64,000 bases of DNA from Helicobacter mehlei (GCF_003660265.1 NZ_QXQP01000003.1:55459-119458), one strand, 5' to 3'. Positions 1 to 9,938 are shown, numbered from the stretch's first letter. Made by a program: numbers and translations. The notes: generated from the sequence alone by a model not told the origin.

Positions 1-1
1 C

Positions 2-484
2 TCCATTGGTCAGGGCTCTTTTCTAGCCACGCCCATGCAGGTGGCTAACTACACTGCACTAATTGCCTCGGGCAAACTCCCCATCCCTCATTTTTCCCTT
101 AAAGAACATCCCAAGCCCCAGGATGTTTTAGATGGGTTACAAAAATCCAAACTCCCCTTCTTGCGTGAGGGGATGTATGGGGCTTGTAGCACCCCCGGGG
201 GCACAGCCTATAAAAGCACGCGTGGGACGAAGGTGGCTTTAGCATGCAAAACGGGTACTGCCCAAGTGGTGGGGATCGATCAAAATACCCAAGTGCGCAT
301 CAAAGAGAGTCAAATGGAATATTTCCACCGCTCACATGCGTGGATCACCGCCTTTTTGCCCTACAAAAACCCCCAATATGCCATCACCATTTTAGTCGAA
401 CATGGCGAGGGGGGGAGCAAAAACGGCCCCATTCTTAAAGAGATGGCAAACGCGCTTTTAGAGTTGGGCTATATTAAACCCTAA
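2..484 (+). CDS. mrdA: Penicillin-binding protein 2, C-terminal part (5' end outside window)
   Basis: This is the C-terminal end of a class B peptidoglycan transpeptidase that cross-links cell-wall peptides during elongation. The reading frame is open from base 2, so the gene begins upstream of the window. Visible family motifs are SIGQG..LATP at the start and KTGTAQ (the KTG box of the penicillin-binding active site) near base 248, followed by the usual HAWITAFLPY segment and a short tail. The serine active site (SxxK) and SxN motif lie upstream and cannot be checked. A G7 run (409-415) lies in frame in the HGEGGSKNG segment. Identity as PBP2 rather than FtsI is inferred from the LATPMQVANYTALIA stretch and is fairly secure. 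Confidence 0.85.
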   Translation, partial: SIGQGSFLATPMQVANYTALIASGKLPIPHFSLKEHPKPQDVLDGLQKSKLPFLREGMYGACSTPGGTAYKSTRGTKVALACKTGTAQVVGIDQNTQVRIKESQMEYFHRSHAWITAFLPYKNPQYAITILVEHGEGGSKNGPILKEMANALLELGYIKP

Positions 485-546
485 CTTAAGGATTTTGAGT
501 AAAGAATTATGCTAGGGTTAAGCCACTAAAAGGAAGGACTTTAAAA

Positions 547-1878
547 ATGAATTACCACCAACTGCTCAAACAAGTGAGTATCTTAGATAATCGGGGGGGA
601 ACTCTACCTCTATAATTGGTTCAATGACATCGGTGTTTCCATTGAGCCAAGATACATTGCAGAGCTAACCAAGCACCAAATCGCCTTTACTGAAGACTTC
701 CCCGCTCAGCACCTCGAATTTTTAAGCCAAAGTGCTTTTCTAGTTGATGAAGCCTTTTTAAAAGGGTTTTACAAACAAGAATTTGGCAAGCAGATTCAAA
801 AAGAACAAAATGAGTTGCATTTAATCTTGCTCCCAGCTGGGGATGCGTGCAATTTCCGCTGTGTCTATTGCTATGAAAACCACGAGGACACCGCTCGATT
901 TAAACAGCTCCACAGCGATAAAATCTTTGAGCTCATCGCGCATAACCAAGACAAGCGCATCCGCATCGAATATTTCGGGGGTGAGCCCCTTTTAAACCTC
1001 AAATGGATTTTAGCCTTTCAAGAGAGAATTGCCCATATCAAACACACTGCTTCTATGACCACCAATGGCTATCTTTTGAGTCAAGAGAACATGCAAGCGT
1101 TGGTGCAACGCAATGTCAAAGCCTTTCAGATCACCATAGACGGGCTTAAAGAACAGCATGACAAAATGCGCCCCAAATGTGGCGGGGGCGGGAGTTATGA
1201 TCAGATCATGGGCAATATCAAGGCGATCAGCGCGCTTAAAGAGCACTTTTACATCATGTTGAGGTGTAACTTCAACCAACACAGCTCTAGTCCCGAACAA
1301 AGAGCGCAATTCTTTAAAAATCTTGACTTTATCAATGGGGATCACCGCTTTGCCCTACTCTTTAGACCCATTGGGCTTTATTCTGAGGGCAATAACACCA
1401 TCACGCCCGAGCGCAAGCAAGCTTGTCATAGCGGTGCGCCGATATGCAGGGCACTTGGGAGAGGGAGGCGCAAGAACAGGGCTTTTTACTAGGCGATTTA
1501 GGCATGCTTACCCAAATTGCCGGATCGGTGTGTTATGCCTCCAAGTCCTCGAATTTAACGATCAATCCTAAATTAGAGGTGCTTAAATGCACCATCGCGC
1601 TCAACCAAGAGCATAATAAATTTGGTAATTTGCAAGAGGGGCTAAAACTAGAGGCGCATAAGCTCGAGGCGTGGGAGGAGCACATCCAATTTGACCCCGC
1701 TTGTAAGGATTGTTTCTTTTTCTTCCAATGTATGGGGCGCGCCTGTGTGCTCAAAAACTACCTCAGCAAATCCAAGAAATGCCCCATTGTCCCCAAAAAT
1801 GCGCCCTTTTTAGTGGAAAAAATCCGCAAACAAAAGGAAATTTTAAGAAAGGCAGTGAGCGATGGAAAAAACATTTGA
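547..1878 (+). pseudogene. Radical SAM/SPASM peptide or protein maturase, frame broken twice
   Basis: The joined product would be about 443 residues. An ATG at 547 opens a frame that stops at once, at base 615, unless the G7 run at 593-599 is read as G6; then it runs into the radical SAM core with the cluster motif CNFRCVYC (about base 847-870) and the FGGEPLLN glycine motif. A second break lies at 1432-1443, where one missing base after GCGCCG would restore the frame. The last third has the cysteine-rich C-terminal pattern of SPASM maturases (CKDC...CMGRAC...CP). The N-terminal 90 residues look like the extra domain of peptide-modifying radical SAM enzymes. The 3' end overlaps the DUF4097 gene by 17 bases, suggesting translational coupling. 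Whether the breaks are real decay, phase variation or sequence error is open. Substrate unknown. Confidence 0.7.
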
Positions 1879-2506
1879 GTTTAAAGCCAGCGACTTAGAA
1901 GTGAAGTTTGGCTTAAAGATGGAAATTGAAGTCTTGCCCACCGATAAAAAAGACGCGTTCGTGGTGTTTGAAAGCGATACTAGCGATTCGGATCTCTTGA
2001 TCGAGCACAACGATCACAGCCTTTACATCACCACCCCAGAGGATGAGGAATTAGTCGAAGAGATTAGGGGAATCCGTAGCATTGGGGATGCCTTTGCCCT
2101 CTTAGTAAAAAAGGGCTTGCAAGGGGATTGCAAGGTTTTCCGGAGGGCTAAAATTTATCTGCCTGTTAATCACATCGCCCTTTACTTGTCTGCCAACAAC
2201 GCTAAGGTGGCGGTGAATGCGCCCATAGAACGATTAGAGTTAAAGCTCAATAATGGCAGTGTCAGCGTGAAAAGCGCGATCAAAAATTTCAAGGCTAAGG
2301 TCAATTCGGGCGACTTATTCTTATATGAGCCCCTAGACACCTGCTACACCAAGGCAAATAACGGCACGATTGAACTACAAGCGGGCGTGCGCGCCTTAGA
2401 GATTAAAATCAATAATGGGAATATCCAACTAGGGCGCTCCCAACAAAACATAGAAACCTGCCAAATCAAGGCAAATAACGCCCAAATAGACGTGCAAGCG
2501 CTTTAA
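1862..2506 (+). CDS. DUF4097-like beta-helix protein, partner of the upstream radical SAM gene
   Basis: 214 residues, no signal peptide or membrane segment seen. The first 100 residues are acidic. From about residue 115 the chain has short repeated strands with Asn pairs (SANNAKV, KLNNGSV, KANNGTI, KINNGNI, KANNAQI) about 20-22 residues apart, typical of right-handed beta-helix proteins of the DUF4097/putative adhesin type. Only three cysteines are visible, near residues 93, 161 and 202. The start overlaps the end of the radical SAM gene by 17 bases, so the two are probably co-translated. Function is unknown. The link to the maturase, as substrate or scaffold, is inference from gene order alone. 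Confidence 0.65.
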   Translation: MEKTFEFKASDLEVKFGLKMEIEVLPTDKKDAFVVFESDTSDSDLLIEHNDHSLYITTPEDEELVEEIRGIRSIGDAFALLVKKGLQGDCKVFRRAKIYLPVNHIALYLSANNAKVAVNAPIERLELKLNNGSVSVKSAIKNFKAKVNSGDLFLYEPLDTCYTKANNGTIELQAGVRALEIKINNGNIQLGRSQQNIETCQIKANNAQIDVQAL

Positions 2507-2845
2507 AACAAGCGGTTTTGTGAATGTTGTGGATTAGTTTAATCTTAAAGAAAGGAGAGAATATGCCTAAGCATTGCAAGCCTTTGGTCCGAGTGTAGCA
2601 GTGGCGATATTCTTTGTTCGTGCAACATACCTGAAGTCAACTGGTCCAAAAGGCGAGTTGGTGAGTCGCATATAATCTCCTTTGACACAAATAGAGAAAA
2701 CCTAGAGACAAAATGTTGGTAGAATCACGCCAACACATTAAACCTTGTTTGTGTGAAATATGCTAGAATTTCCAAGGAATGTTGGGTGATATAGACGTGG
2801 TTATTAAGAGAATTGTCAATAACAAGCGTTTTTTAGGAGTCTTTT
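2507..2845 (+). other. Intergenic stretch with a possible short or broken Cys-rich ORF and a promoter
   Basis: 339 bases between the DUF4097 gene and the chemoreceptor. A good ribosome binding site (AAAGGAGAG, 2551-2559) precedes an ATG at 2563 that encodes only 11 residues, MPKHCKPLVRV, before a TAG at 2596. The +1 frame is open from 2549 to a TAG at 2720-2722 and encodes a chain with five cysteines after the overlap (SECSSG, ILCSC, ETKCW), but it has no usual start codon. This may be a broken small gene. A possible extended -10 box TGC-TAGAAT (2761-2769) could serve the chemoreceptor. No tRNA or terminator is evident. Confidence 0.35.
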
Positions 2846-4839
2846 TTGGGTCCGCTTAATGGTTTGAAGTTACAAAGTAAAATCATATTAATCATTTCAA
2901 TTCCGATGGTAGCCCTATTGTCCTTTATGTTGTGGCAATTATATAACACTTATGGCTCTTTGGTGCGCAATAAGGACTTAGCGCGCCAGTCGAGGTGTCC
3001 AAATACCTCTCTGCGCTCGTGCATGAAATGCAAAAAGAACGCGGGATGAGTGCGGGTTTCCTCTCTAGTAATGGGGTGCAATTTGCCAAAGAGCTACAAG
3101 AGCAAAGGCGGCACACAGATACGCGCTTAGAGCAACTTAAAAAATTTCTAAATTCCGCTCCGGGTTTAGATGTTGCATACATACAGACCTTGCAAAAAGA
3201 GTTGCATTTTTTAGACAAATTACCCCAAATCCGCGATGCCATGGTATCTGAGGATAAGAAGGCACTTGTGGATAGCACGATTGCCTACTTCACGCAAAGC
3301 ATCGATCTCTTTTTAGATAGCGTGCTAGAATCCATTAATATCATCCATAGCTCCCGCATTGCGGATAGAATGATGGGCTATATCAGCTTCCTTTATGCCA
3401 AAGAGATGTCTGGGCTAGAGAGGGCTACAGCCAATCGAATCTTCATCGCCAATGCCCCAGCCGATCCCAATTATTTTAAATTCATCGCCTTAGTGGCCAA
3501 GCAAGAGGTTTTTACAAAATATTTCCTCTCCTTTGGGGATGCCAAGAGCGTGGCGTTTTTCCGCCAAGTCTCACAGGATTCAAGCTTTAAAGATGTGGAG
3601 GCGATGCGCCAAGCACTGATCAAAAAATACCTTGTGGGCAATTTTGGCATTAAGCCTACAATCTGGTTTGCAACCATCACAAGAAAAATCGATTTGCTCA
3701 AACAAGTAGAGGATACAATCAGCACAAACATCACAAATCTCACTGAGACTGAGATCAGCAAGAATACCCACTATTTTGTATTCTTGGCAATCTGTGAAGT
3801 GTTGCTCATTATTGTTACGACAATTTTGTCCCTCTTGGTGGTGCGCAATATTTTTAAGAGATTGCAAAAGATTAACAAGGCATTACAACACATCGTAGAT
3901 AGTAAAACTTTCACCGACAAGATCGCCATTGTTACCCATGATGAAATAGGTTTGATGACCAAATCGGTGAATGTCTTCATCGAGTACATGCGCAACACCT
4001 TACAAAAAATCTTTAAGGAAGTGCAAAACAACACGGCAATCTCCAAGTCTCTAGGCACCATTTCTGCAGATTTGGACTCCAATTCCAAGCAAATCGAACA
4101 AATTAGCCGTAGTAACACGGATTTAAGCCACTCTAGCCGCCAAATCCTAGATGAGAGCATGGCGGTGTCCCTTTCTACCCGAGAGCTTTTAGAGGGCGTG
4201 CTCAAAAATGTGTCTGAAACCAAGGCAGCAGTGAGCGTGATTGATGAGCATGTCCAACGCAACAAAGCCAATGAGGAAAATGATGCCCTAGAAATGCAAT
4301 CTTTATCCACAGAGGCACAGAATGTTTCAAGTGTACTGGATGCCATCACCGAGATTGCCGATCAAACGAATTTGCTCGCCCTCAATGCCGCCATAGAAGC
4401 CGCACGGGCGGGCGAGCACGGGCGGGGCTTTGCGGTGGTGGCCGATGAGGTGAGAAAATTAGCCGAGAGGACTCAAGGCAATATTACAGAGAGTGAAGCC
4501 ATTGTCAAGCACATTTTGAAATCCATTGCCAAGATGAACCAAGAGAGAAAGGATAATCTGCAATTAATGCAAATTCTAGCCCAACACTCAAGCCAAATGC
4601 AAAGCCACATGAACCATCTCTCTAGCGTGATTGTGAGCGCGGTGGATCAATCCTTGATTAATCTCAACAATATCCAAAAAATCAACGCACACACCACAAG
4701 TGTTCTTGAGAATGGAGACAAAATCGCTGCCTGTGTGCAAGATTTATTAAAAATCAACGATTCGATGCAAAAATCCTCTAATGAACTCAACCAGCAAACC
4801 CTTGATCTCAATGACTTCTTAAGTGTGTTTAAGATTTAA
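2846..4839 (+). pseudogene. Methyl-accepting chemotaxis protein with NIT-type sensor domain, frame broken near the N-terminus
   Basis: TTG start at 2846 with AGGAG six bases upstream. Reading gives a first membrane segment (IILIISIPMVALLSFMLW) and then a frame change within 2981-2992, after which the protein continues from about 2989 to 4839. Downstream is a nitrate/nitrite-sensing type helical domain ([16 protein letters not shown]), a second membrane segment ([19 protein letters not shown]), a HAMP domain and the conserved signalling hairpin ([18 protein letters not shown] ... [16 protein letters not shown]). The joined protein would be about 664 residues and act as a membrane chemoreceptor feeding CheA/CheW. 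The break is not in a homopolymer. If real, the truncated 614-residue product from GTG 2995 would lack membrane segment 1. The ligand is unknown. Confidence 0.75.
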
Positions 4840-4853
4840 AAACCAAAAACCGC

Positions 4854-4859
4854 TATTAT
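4854..4859 (+). promoter_or_regulatory. Candidate -10 box upstream of gadB
   Basis: TATTAT, 66 bases before the gadB ATG, in an 86-base gap after the chemoreceptor. No clear -35 box. Weak call from similarity to the TATAAT consensus only. Confidence 0.3.
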
Positions 4860-4925
4860 CGATTCATGCAGGCTTGGAAAAAGCTCTCAGTTTAAAGCAC
4901 ATTTAAAGAAAATAGGAGACTTCTC

Positions 4926-6374
4926 ATGTTACACAAAAAAAGTCACATCGAAAGAGATGAGGAAAAATTTGTTTTTAAGGCGGACACTTCTTCTACGCCC
5001 ATTTTTGGCAGTGCGGAGAGCGATGTTTTGTTGCCCCGCGAAAAGATAGGGCAAAAGATGATGGATCCGCGCATCGCTTACCAGTTGGTGTCCGATGAGA
5101 TGATGCATGATGGCAACCCCCGCTACAATCTTTGCACCTTTGTGCAGACCTATATGGAGGAGGAAGCCCGAAAAATCATGCTCGATTCCATGGCGACTAA
5201 CGCCATTGATAAGTCTGAATACCCACAAACCACCGAGATTGAAAAACGCTGTGTGAATATCATCGCCAATCTTTGGAATGCCAACCCTAAAGAGGATTAT
5301 TTGGGCACTTCCACGGTGGGTTCCTCAGAGGCTTGTATGTTAGGCGGAATGGCGATGAAATTTAGATGGCGCAAGAGGGCACAAGCTCTAGGCATCGACA
5401 CCAACGCCAAAAAGCCAAATCTCATTGTCAGCTCGGGCTACCAAGTGGTGTGGGAAAAGTTCTGCGTTTATTGGGATGTGGAGTTGCGCGAAGTTCCTCT
5501 GAGCGATTGGCACGACCTGACCTTGAATGCGCAAAAAGCCATTGATCTTTGCGATGACTACACGATTGGGATCGTGCCCATCATGGGAATCACTTATACA
5601 GGGGCGTTTGATGACATTGTGACCTTAGATAGGTTACTAAGTGAATATAACCAACAGGCTAAAATCAGCGTGTCCATCCATGTCGATGCTGCCTCTGGTG
5701 GACTGTATCTGCCCTTTATGGAGCCGGATCTAGCGTGGGATTTTCGCCTTGAAAATGTCATCTCTATCTCAACTTCTGGGCATAAATACGGGCTCATTTA
5801 TCCGGGGATTGGCTGGGTGATGTGGCGTGATAAGCAATTCTTGCCCGATGAATTGATCTTTAAGGTGGCGTATTTGGGGGACTTTGAGCCCACTTTTCAA
5901 ATCAATTTTTCCCGCTCTGGCTCGCAAATTTGGGCACAATATTATTGCTTTGTGCGTTGGGGCTTTGAGGGTTATAGAGCCGTGCATGCCAAAACCCGTG
6001 ATGTAGGGCTTTTCTTGGCAAGGGGCATTAAAGCATTGGGACTTTTTGACATGATTAATGGGGGTGAGAATATCCCCATTGTTTGCTGGGCGATGAATGC
6101 ACAAGCGCAAGAAGAAAAACAATGGGACCTTTATGATTTAGCCGATCGCCTGCGTTTTAATGGCTGGCAGGTACCCGCTTATCCACTCCCTGCCAATTTC
6201 CAAAATGTCTCTGTGATGCGTATTGTCGTGCGCGCCGATCAGAGTATGGAACAAATGTCCTTATTTTTAAAAGACCTCAAGCAAGCGATCAAAGAGTTAG
6301 ACACCGCTAAACTAGGAAAGCATAAGCGACTCTCAGAAGAGAATGGGGTCGTTCCGATGGGTTATACGCATTAG
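4926..6374 (+). CDS. gadB: Glutamate decarboxylase (PLP-dependent)
   Basis: 482 residues, close to the 466 of E. coli GadA/GadB. The enzyme converts glutamate plus a proton to GABA and CO2 in the cytoplasm. Family features seen: GTSTVGSSEACMLGGMAMK substrate/PLP region, HVDAASGG with the PLP-binding aspartate, and STSGHKYGLIYPG with the lysine that binds PLP. The C-terminus is longer than in E. coli and ends GVVPMGYTH. A ribosome binding site (AATAGGAGA) precedes the ATG at 4926. No glutamate/GABA antiporter (gadC) lies beside it in this window, so a full acid-resistance couple is not shown here. Transcribed alone, with a hairpin terminator after it. I do not recall this gene in H. pylori, so it may be an accessory acid-stress gene. 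Confidence 0.9.
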   Translation: MLHKKSHIERDEEKFVFKADTSSTPIFGSAESDVLLPREKIGQKMMDPRIAYQLVSDEMMHDGNPRYNLCTFVQTYMEEEARKIMLDSMATNAIDKSEYPQTTEIEKRCVNIIANLWNANPKEDYLGTSTVGSSEACMLGGMAMKFRWRKRAQALGIDTNAKKPNLIVSSGYQVVWEKFCVYWDVELREVPLSDWHDLTLNAQKAIDLCDDYTIGIVPIMGITYTGAFDDIVTLDRLLSEYNQQAKISVSIHVDAASGGLYLPFMEPDLAWDFRLENVISISTSGHKYGLIYPGIGWVMWRDKQFLPDELIFKVAYLGDFEPTFQINFSRSGSQIWAQYYCFVRWGFEGYRAVHAKTRDVGLFLARGIKALGLFDMINGGENIPIVCWAMNAQAQEEKQWDLYDLADRLRFNGWQVPAYPLPANFQNVSVMRIVVRADQSMEQMSLFLKDLKQAIKELDTAKLGKHKRLSEENGVVPMGYTH

Positions 6375-6380
6375 AGCATA

Positions 6381-6409
6381 GGGGTCTAATAAGCCTTTTT
6401 AGAGCCCCC
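6381..6409. terminator. Hairpin between convergent gadB and maf
   Basis: GGGGTCTAA and TTAGAGCCCC form an imperfect stem, with one bulged G, around a loop of about ten bases. The plus-strand T run lies inside the loop rather than after the stem, and T-rich sequence (TTTTTT at 6424-6429) follows. It sits exactly between two converging genes, so it may stop transcription from both sides. Confidence 0.5.
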
Positions 6410-6420
6410 AAAATTATGCG

Positions 6421-8334
6421 CTAATTTTTTCCCCAAGCTTGCAAGGCTTGCTCGATAATCTCCATCACACAGGTGATCCCCCCAGCGAGGCTAAAAAGCC
6501 AGTACTTGTGGGCGTAAATCCACTCTAATTGTTTGGCTTTGAGCGCATCTTGATTAAAAGTGGCTTTGCTCACAATCTTGGCGATGTCTAACTCTTGGTG
6601 GAAAATATAGGACTGAATCGCATCATTAAAGCAATAGTTAAATTTAACTTCTTCAAATAAATCTTTGATCGCATCAATTTTGGTGCTGAGTTCCTCTAAT
6701 TTTTTGAGATCCAAGCGTTCTAGTTGTTTTTGGGCATTTAGGGCCTCGATCTCCTCTAAAAACCCCGCCACTTCTAAAAACAAGCCCTCAATTTTTTCTT
6801 TGCACTCTTTGGAATAAGCGATGATGTCTTGGCAGGTTTTCTTAGCACTGGCTAAAAAATGCACACTTTGCTTGGGTGTTGGGGGTGTGAGCTTGAGGGG
6901 TGTTTTGGGTTCTGTGGTTTGTAAATCCTCGTGAATACGCTTTAAGCATTCTGTAAAGGGGAGTTCTAAAGTGCCTTGTATGCGCGCCCCGCCCTCTGTG
7001 GCGTTGATCACTTCCAGTTTATAGGGCGTGTGGTAAATGTCCTTTTCAAAAAAATCTAAAAAGAGTTTCCAAATCCGTGTACTCTCCACCTGCCCCTCTC
7101 CCCCATAGCCTTCAATAAAAATCTTTTCCCCCTCTTGCTTGGGGGCGATCTCATCAGCCCCATACAAAGCCCCTTGTGCATGGCTTGCCCCACTAGGCGC
7201 AAAGCTCAAATCTTGACCGATAAAAATGCAACGCGCAAAACGGGCGTGCACAATGAGTTCATAAGCCATATTCGCCGCGCTCATGCCAATGCCCAAATAA
7301 CCATATTCATGCAAGCCAAAAACACTGGTATAGCCAAAGGGGCGCAAGCTAAATTGTGGCACGCCATGCGTGATCGCCTCACGCAAGCGTTCATGCACAA
7401 TGGAGGTGATCGCAAAGATCACACCCTCTTGAGCAAGCTTTGGGGTGTCCTCATAGAATTTAGCCGTAGCCTCCACGCGTTCTAAAGAGAGCACAATGTC
7501 AGGCTTGATGCCATAAGCATGTAAAATGGGAAAAGAGGCATCGATGCAAAAGAGGGTGGCATAGGGGGCGATCTGCTTTAAAAGGGGTAATTGCTTGTTA
7601 AGACTAGGTCCGGTAGAGATAATAATGGCGGTGTTATAAAGGACGTTGCGCTTTTTAAGGGCATCAATCAAGTTTAAAAGCGTGGGGGTTTGCACCAGAT
7701 AGGGGAGGTTTTGGACATGGTGTTTGATCCCCATGATGGCATCTCTGGCATCATTGCCCACACTGATGACAGCATTTTCAATCGCCTTGATCAAATCTTG
7801 ATTGATCTGCTGGATTTGCTCATGGTAGCGATCGTAGTAATGGTTGAAAATGATGAGCTCATAGACTTTAGCATAAATGCGCGCCTTTTTGTCCATGTCA
7901 AAAAGAGAGGAAAGCATTTGGTAAGAACACGCACTGGCTAACAAAAAAATCAAACGATCGTTTTGAATCTCCTCGCTAAAATCCAACAAGTTAAAGACAA
8001 TGAATAAAATTTCAATTTCAGGCTCGATCACCACGATTCGCTGGATTTGAGAATGCCCTAAGAGTAAGCGGTAAAGCATGCCATTCCCCGCACCATAAAA
8101 ATACAAATAGGGCGTGTAGATATAGGGGCTTAATTCCTTGAGGCGTTGGAGATTTTCCTCTAGGGGTTTGTGCTTAAAAAGGGGCGTGTTGCTGGTGATG
8201 TCAATGATATTGAAGTCGTCCTTTTGCATGAAGACTTCATATTTGAGATTGCTTTTAACTTGGGAGAGTTGCAGGGCTAACAAGGGGTCTTTCGTGGCCA
8301 AGATGGCCAAATTCTTTTCATAGATGTCATGCAT
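6421..8334 (-). CDS. Motility-associated factor / flagellin glycosylation protein (DUF115)
   Basis: 637 residues from the ATG at 8334; the frame also extends to a TTG at 8352 but the ATG fits better. The family (Maf, DUF115/MptE-like) is known in Campylobacter and Helicobacter to work with the pseudaminic-acid modification of flagellin. Visible parts are an N-terminal domain with YFYGAGNGMLYRLL, a central glycosyltransferase-like core (AIIISTGPSLNKQL, FCIDASFPILHAYGIKPDIV, FIGQDLSFAPSGASHAQG), and a helical C-terminus. It lies 24 bases downstream of flaB on the same strand, the same arrangement I recall in H. pylori (HP0114-HP0115), so co-expression with flagellin is likely. Confidence 0.85.
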   Translation of the reverse strand: MHDIYEKNLAILATKDPLLALQLSQVKSNLKYEVFMQKDDFNIIDITSNTPLFKHKPLEENLQRLKELSPYIYTPYLYFYGAGNGMLYRLLLGHSQIQRIVVIEPEIEILFIVFNLLDFSEEIQNDRLIFLLASACSYQMLSSLFDMDKKARIYAKVYELIIFNHYYDRYHEQIQQINQDLIKAIENAVISVGNDARDAIMGIKHHVQNLPYLVQTPTLLNLIDALKKRNVLYNTAIIISTGPSLNKQLPLLKQIAPYATLFCIDASFPILHAYGIKPDIVLSLERVEATAKFYEDTPKLAQEGVIFAITSIVHERLREAITHGVPQFSLRPFGYTSVFGLHEYGYLGIGMSAANMAYELIVHARFARCIFIGQDLSFAPSGASHAQGALYGADEIAPKQEGEKIFIEGYGGEGQVESTRIWKLFLDFFEKDIYHTPYKLEVINATEGGARIQGTLELPFTECLKRIHEDLQTTEPKTPLKLTPPTPKQSVHFLASAKKTCQDIIAYSKECKEKIEGLFLEVAGFLEEIEALNAQKQLERLDLKKLEELSTKIDAIKDLFEEVKFNYCFNDAIQSYIFHQELDIAKIVSKATFNQDALKAKQLEWIYAHKYWLFSLAGGITCVMEIIEQALQAWGKN

Positions 8335-8358
8335 TAGGCGACAAAGCCCCAATTCTCC

Positions 8359-9903
8359 CTATTGCAAGAGTCGCAAGACATTTTGTTGGACCGCATTGGC
8401 TTGTGCCATCGCAAAGCTCCCACTCTGTGCCAAGATGTTGTATTTAGAGAAACTTGCGCTCTCTTGGGCAAAATCCACATCTCTAATTTGCGATTCGGCT
8501 GCCTTCACATTCACCTGCGTTACAGAGATATTGTTGATGGTGGTCACTAACTCCATCTGTACAGAACCTAGATCGGAGCGGATTTTATCTAGCTGGACAC
8601 GCGCACTCTCTGCCATGTCCATCACCACCATCGCACCTCTAAGGCTGGTTACTCCCGCACCGATGCCCTTAAAGTTGAGGCCTGCCTGTGTAGCATTGGC
8701 ATTGCCCCCACTGGCACTAGCGACATTGGCATCAAATACACCTCTGACTGCGCGTAAATTCACCGTGTATTCGGCCACCCCTTGAGAGGAATGCAAGCCA
8801 ATATGGCTATAGTTGATCCCACTCACGGTGATGTCGCGCGCATCTTGCTTGACAAAAGTCAAACGCCCCACGATCGCATGGCTTTTACCTGACACGCCGA
8901 CAAAATTGCCACCCCCAAGCACAGCCCCGCTTTTCCCATCCGCATGCACAGAGATCGCACGTCCATCGGTGCTTTTCAAATTTAAACGCCCAGAGATGTC
9001 AATATAGGCCTCTACACCCGTACGTTCCCTAACCGAGTTGATCGCATTGATGAGTCGTCCATCGCGGTCGTTGCGTTTGACATCGTTGATGTTCCCGATC
9101 AACACGCCATTGATGGTGAGCCCTTGGATGGTGCCTGATTGCACGGGCTTACCCCCGGTCCCGATGACATTGGCACTTGCACGTAAGCCTAGCGTGTTAG
9201 AAAACTTGTTGATCACTTCCACCAACGCCCCTAAGCCCGTGCCCGCACTGGTGGAAATCTTGACTGATTCCAACTTAAAATCATTGACCGAGTTGGCTAA
9301 CTTAAAGTTGAGCGTAACCTCTTTTAAGTTATTTGCCCCGGCACTCACCTGCATCCCCGCACGATCCATCCCCGAGGTTTCAAAACGCACATGCCCGATC
9401 TTGTCTGTTCCTGTAGGGCCTATGGATGCTTTGATGGTGGTGTTAGAATAAGCACCTATCTGGAACTCTTTATTAGAAAAGCTACCCGCCAACAACTGTT
9501 GCCCATTAAAGCTCGTGGTGTTAGCGATATTGTCTAGCTCTTCTAAAAGCCGTAGAATATCGCTCTGCAAAGCTTTTCTAGTCTCTGCAGTCTGCCCATC
9601 TTGAGCGGCCTGAACGGCTTTTGTTTTCACCGTGTCTAGGATTTTGATCTGCTCATCCATCGCCTTATCAGCGGTTTGGACGATCCCGATCGCATCGTTG
9701 GCATTTTTGATTGCCTGCCCTAAACTCGCGCTCTGGCTTCTCAAACTATCTGCAATTGCCATCCCTGAAGCATCATCAGCGGCTTTATTGATTCGCAACC
9801 CTGAGCTTAATTTTTCTAAAGAGCTAGCAAGGTCCCGATTGTTGCGCACGCCGATTGTGTGCGCATTTAAAGCCGCAACATTGGTATTGATCCGAAAACT
9901 CAT
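8359..9903 (-). CDS. flaB: Flagellin B (minor flagellin, hook-proximal filament)
   Basis: 514 residues from the ATG at 9903, equal to the length I recall for H. pylori FlaB; an upstream in-frame ATG at 9933 is rejected because MSFRINTN is the conserved flagellin start and the longer form would overlap the sigma-54 promoter. N-terminal D0/D1 ([29 protein letters not shown]), variable centre, and C-terminal D1/D0 ([37 protein letters not shown], ending RLLQ) are all present. FlaB rather than FlaA is supported by MSFRIN, length, the sigma-54 promoter and the maf/topA neighbours. AAAGGA lies seven bases before the start. Confidence 0.95.
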   Translation of the reverse strand: MSFRINTNVAALNAHTIGVRNNRDLASSLEKLSSGLRINKAADDASGMAIADSLRSQSASLGQAIKNANDAIGIVQTADKAMDEQIKILDTVKTKAVQAAQDGQTAETRKALQSDILRLLEELDNIANTTSFNGQQLLAGSFSNKEFQIGAYSNTTIKASIGPTGTDKIGHVRFETSGMDRAGMQVSAGANNLKEVTLNFKLANSVNDFKLESVKISTSAGTGLGALVEVINKFSNTLGLRASANVIGTGGKPVQSGTIQGLTINGVLIGNINDVKRNDRDGRLINAINSVRERTGVEAYIDISGRLNLKSTDGRAISVHADGKSGAVLGGGNFVGVSGKSHAIVGRLTFVKQDARDITVSGINYSHIGLHSSQGVAEYTVNLRAVRGVFDANVASASGGNANATQAGLNFKGIGAGVTSLRGAMVVMDMAESARVQLDKIRSDLGSVQMELVTTINNISVTQVNVKAAESQIRDVDFAQESASFSKYNILAQSGSFAMAQANAVQQNVLRLLQ

Positions 9904-9938
9904 CTTTGCATCCTTTGCTAATGTGATACCCACACAAA

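Noticed and set aside
8724..9933. Longer flagellin start at 9933
   Set aside because: It would run through the sigma-54 promoter; MSFRINTN at 9903 is the conserved start.
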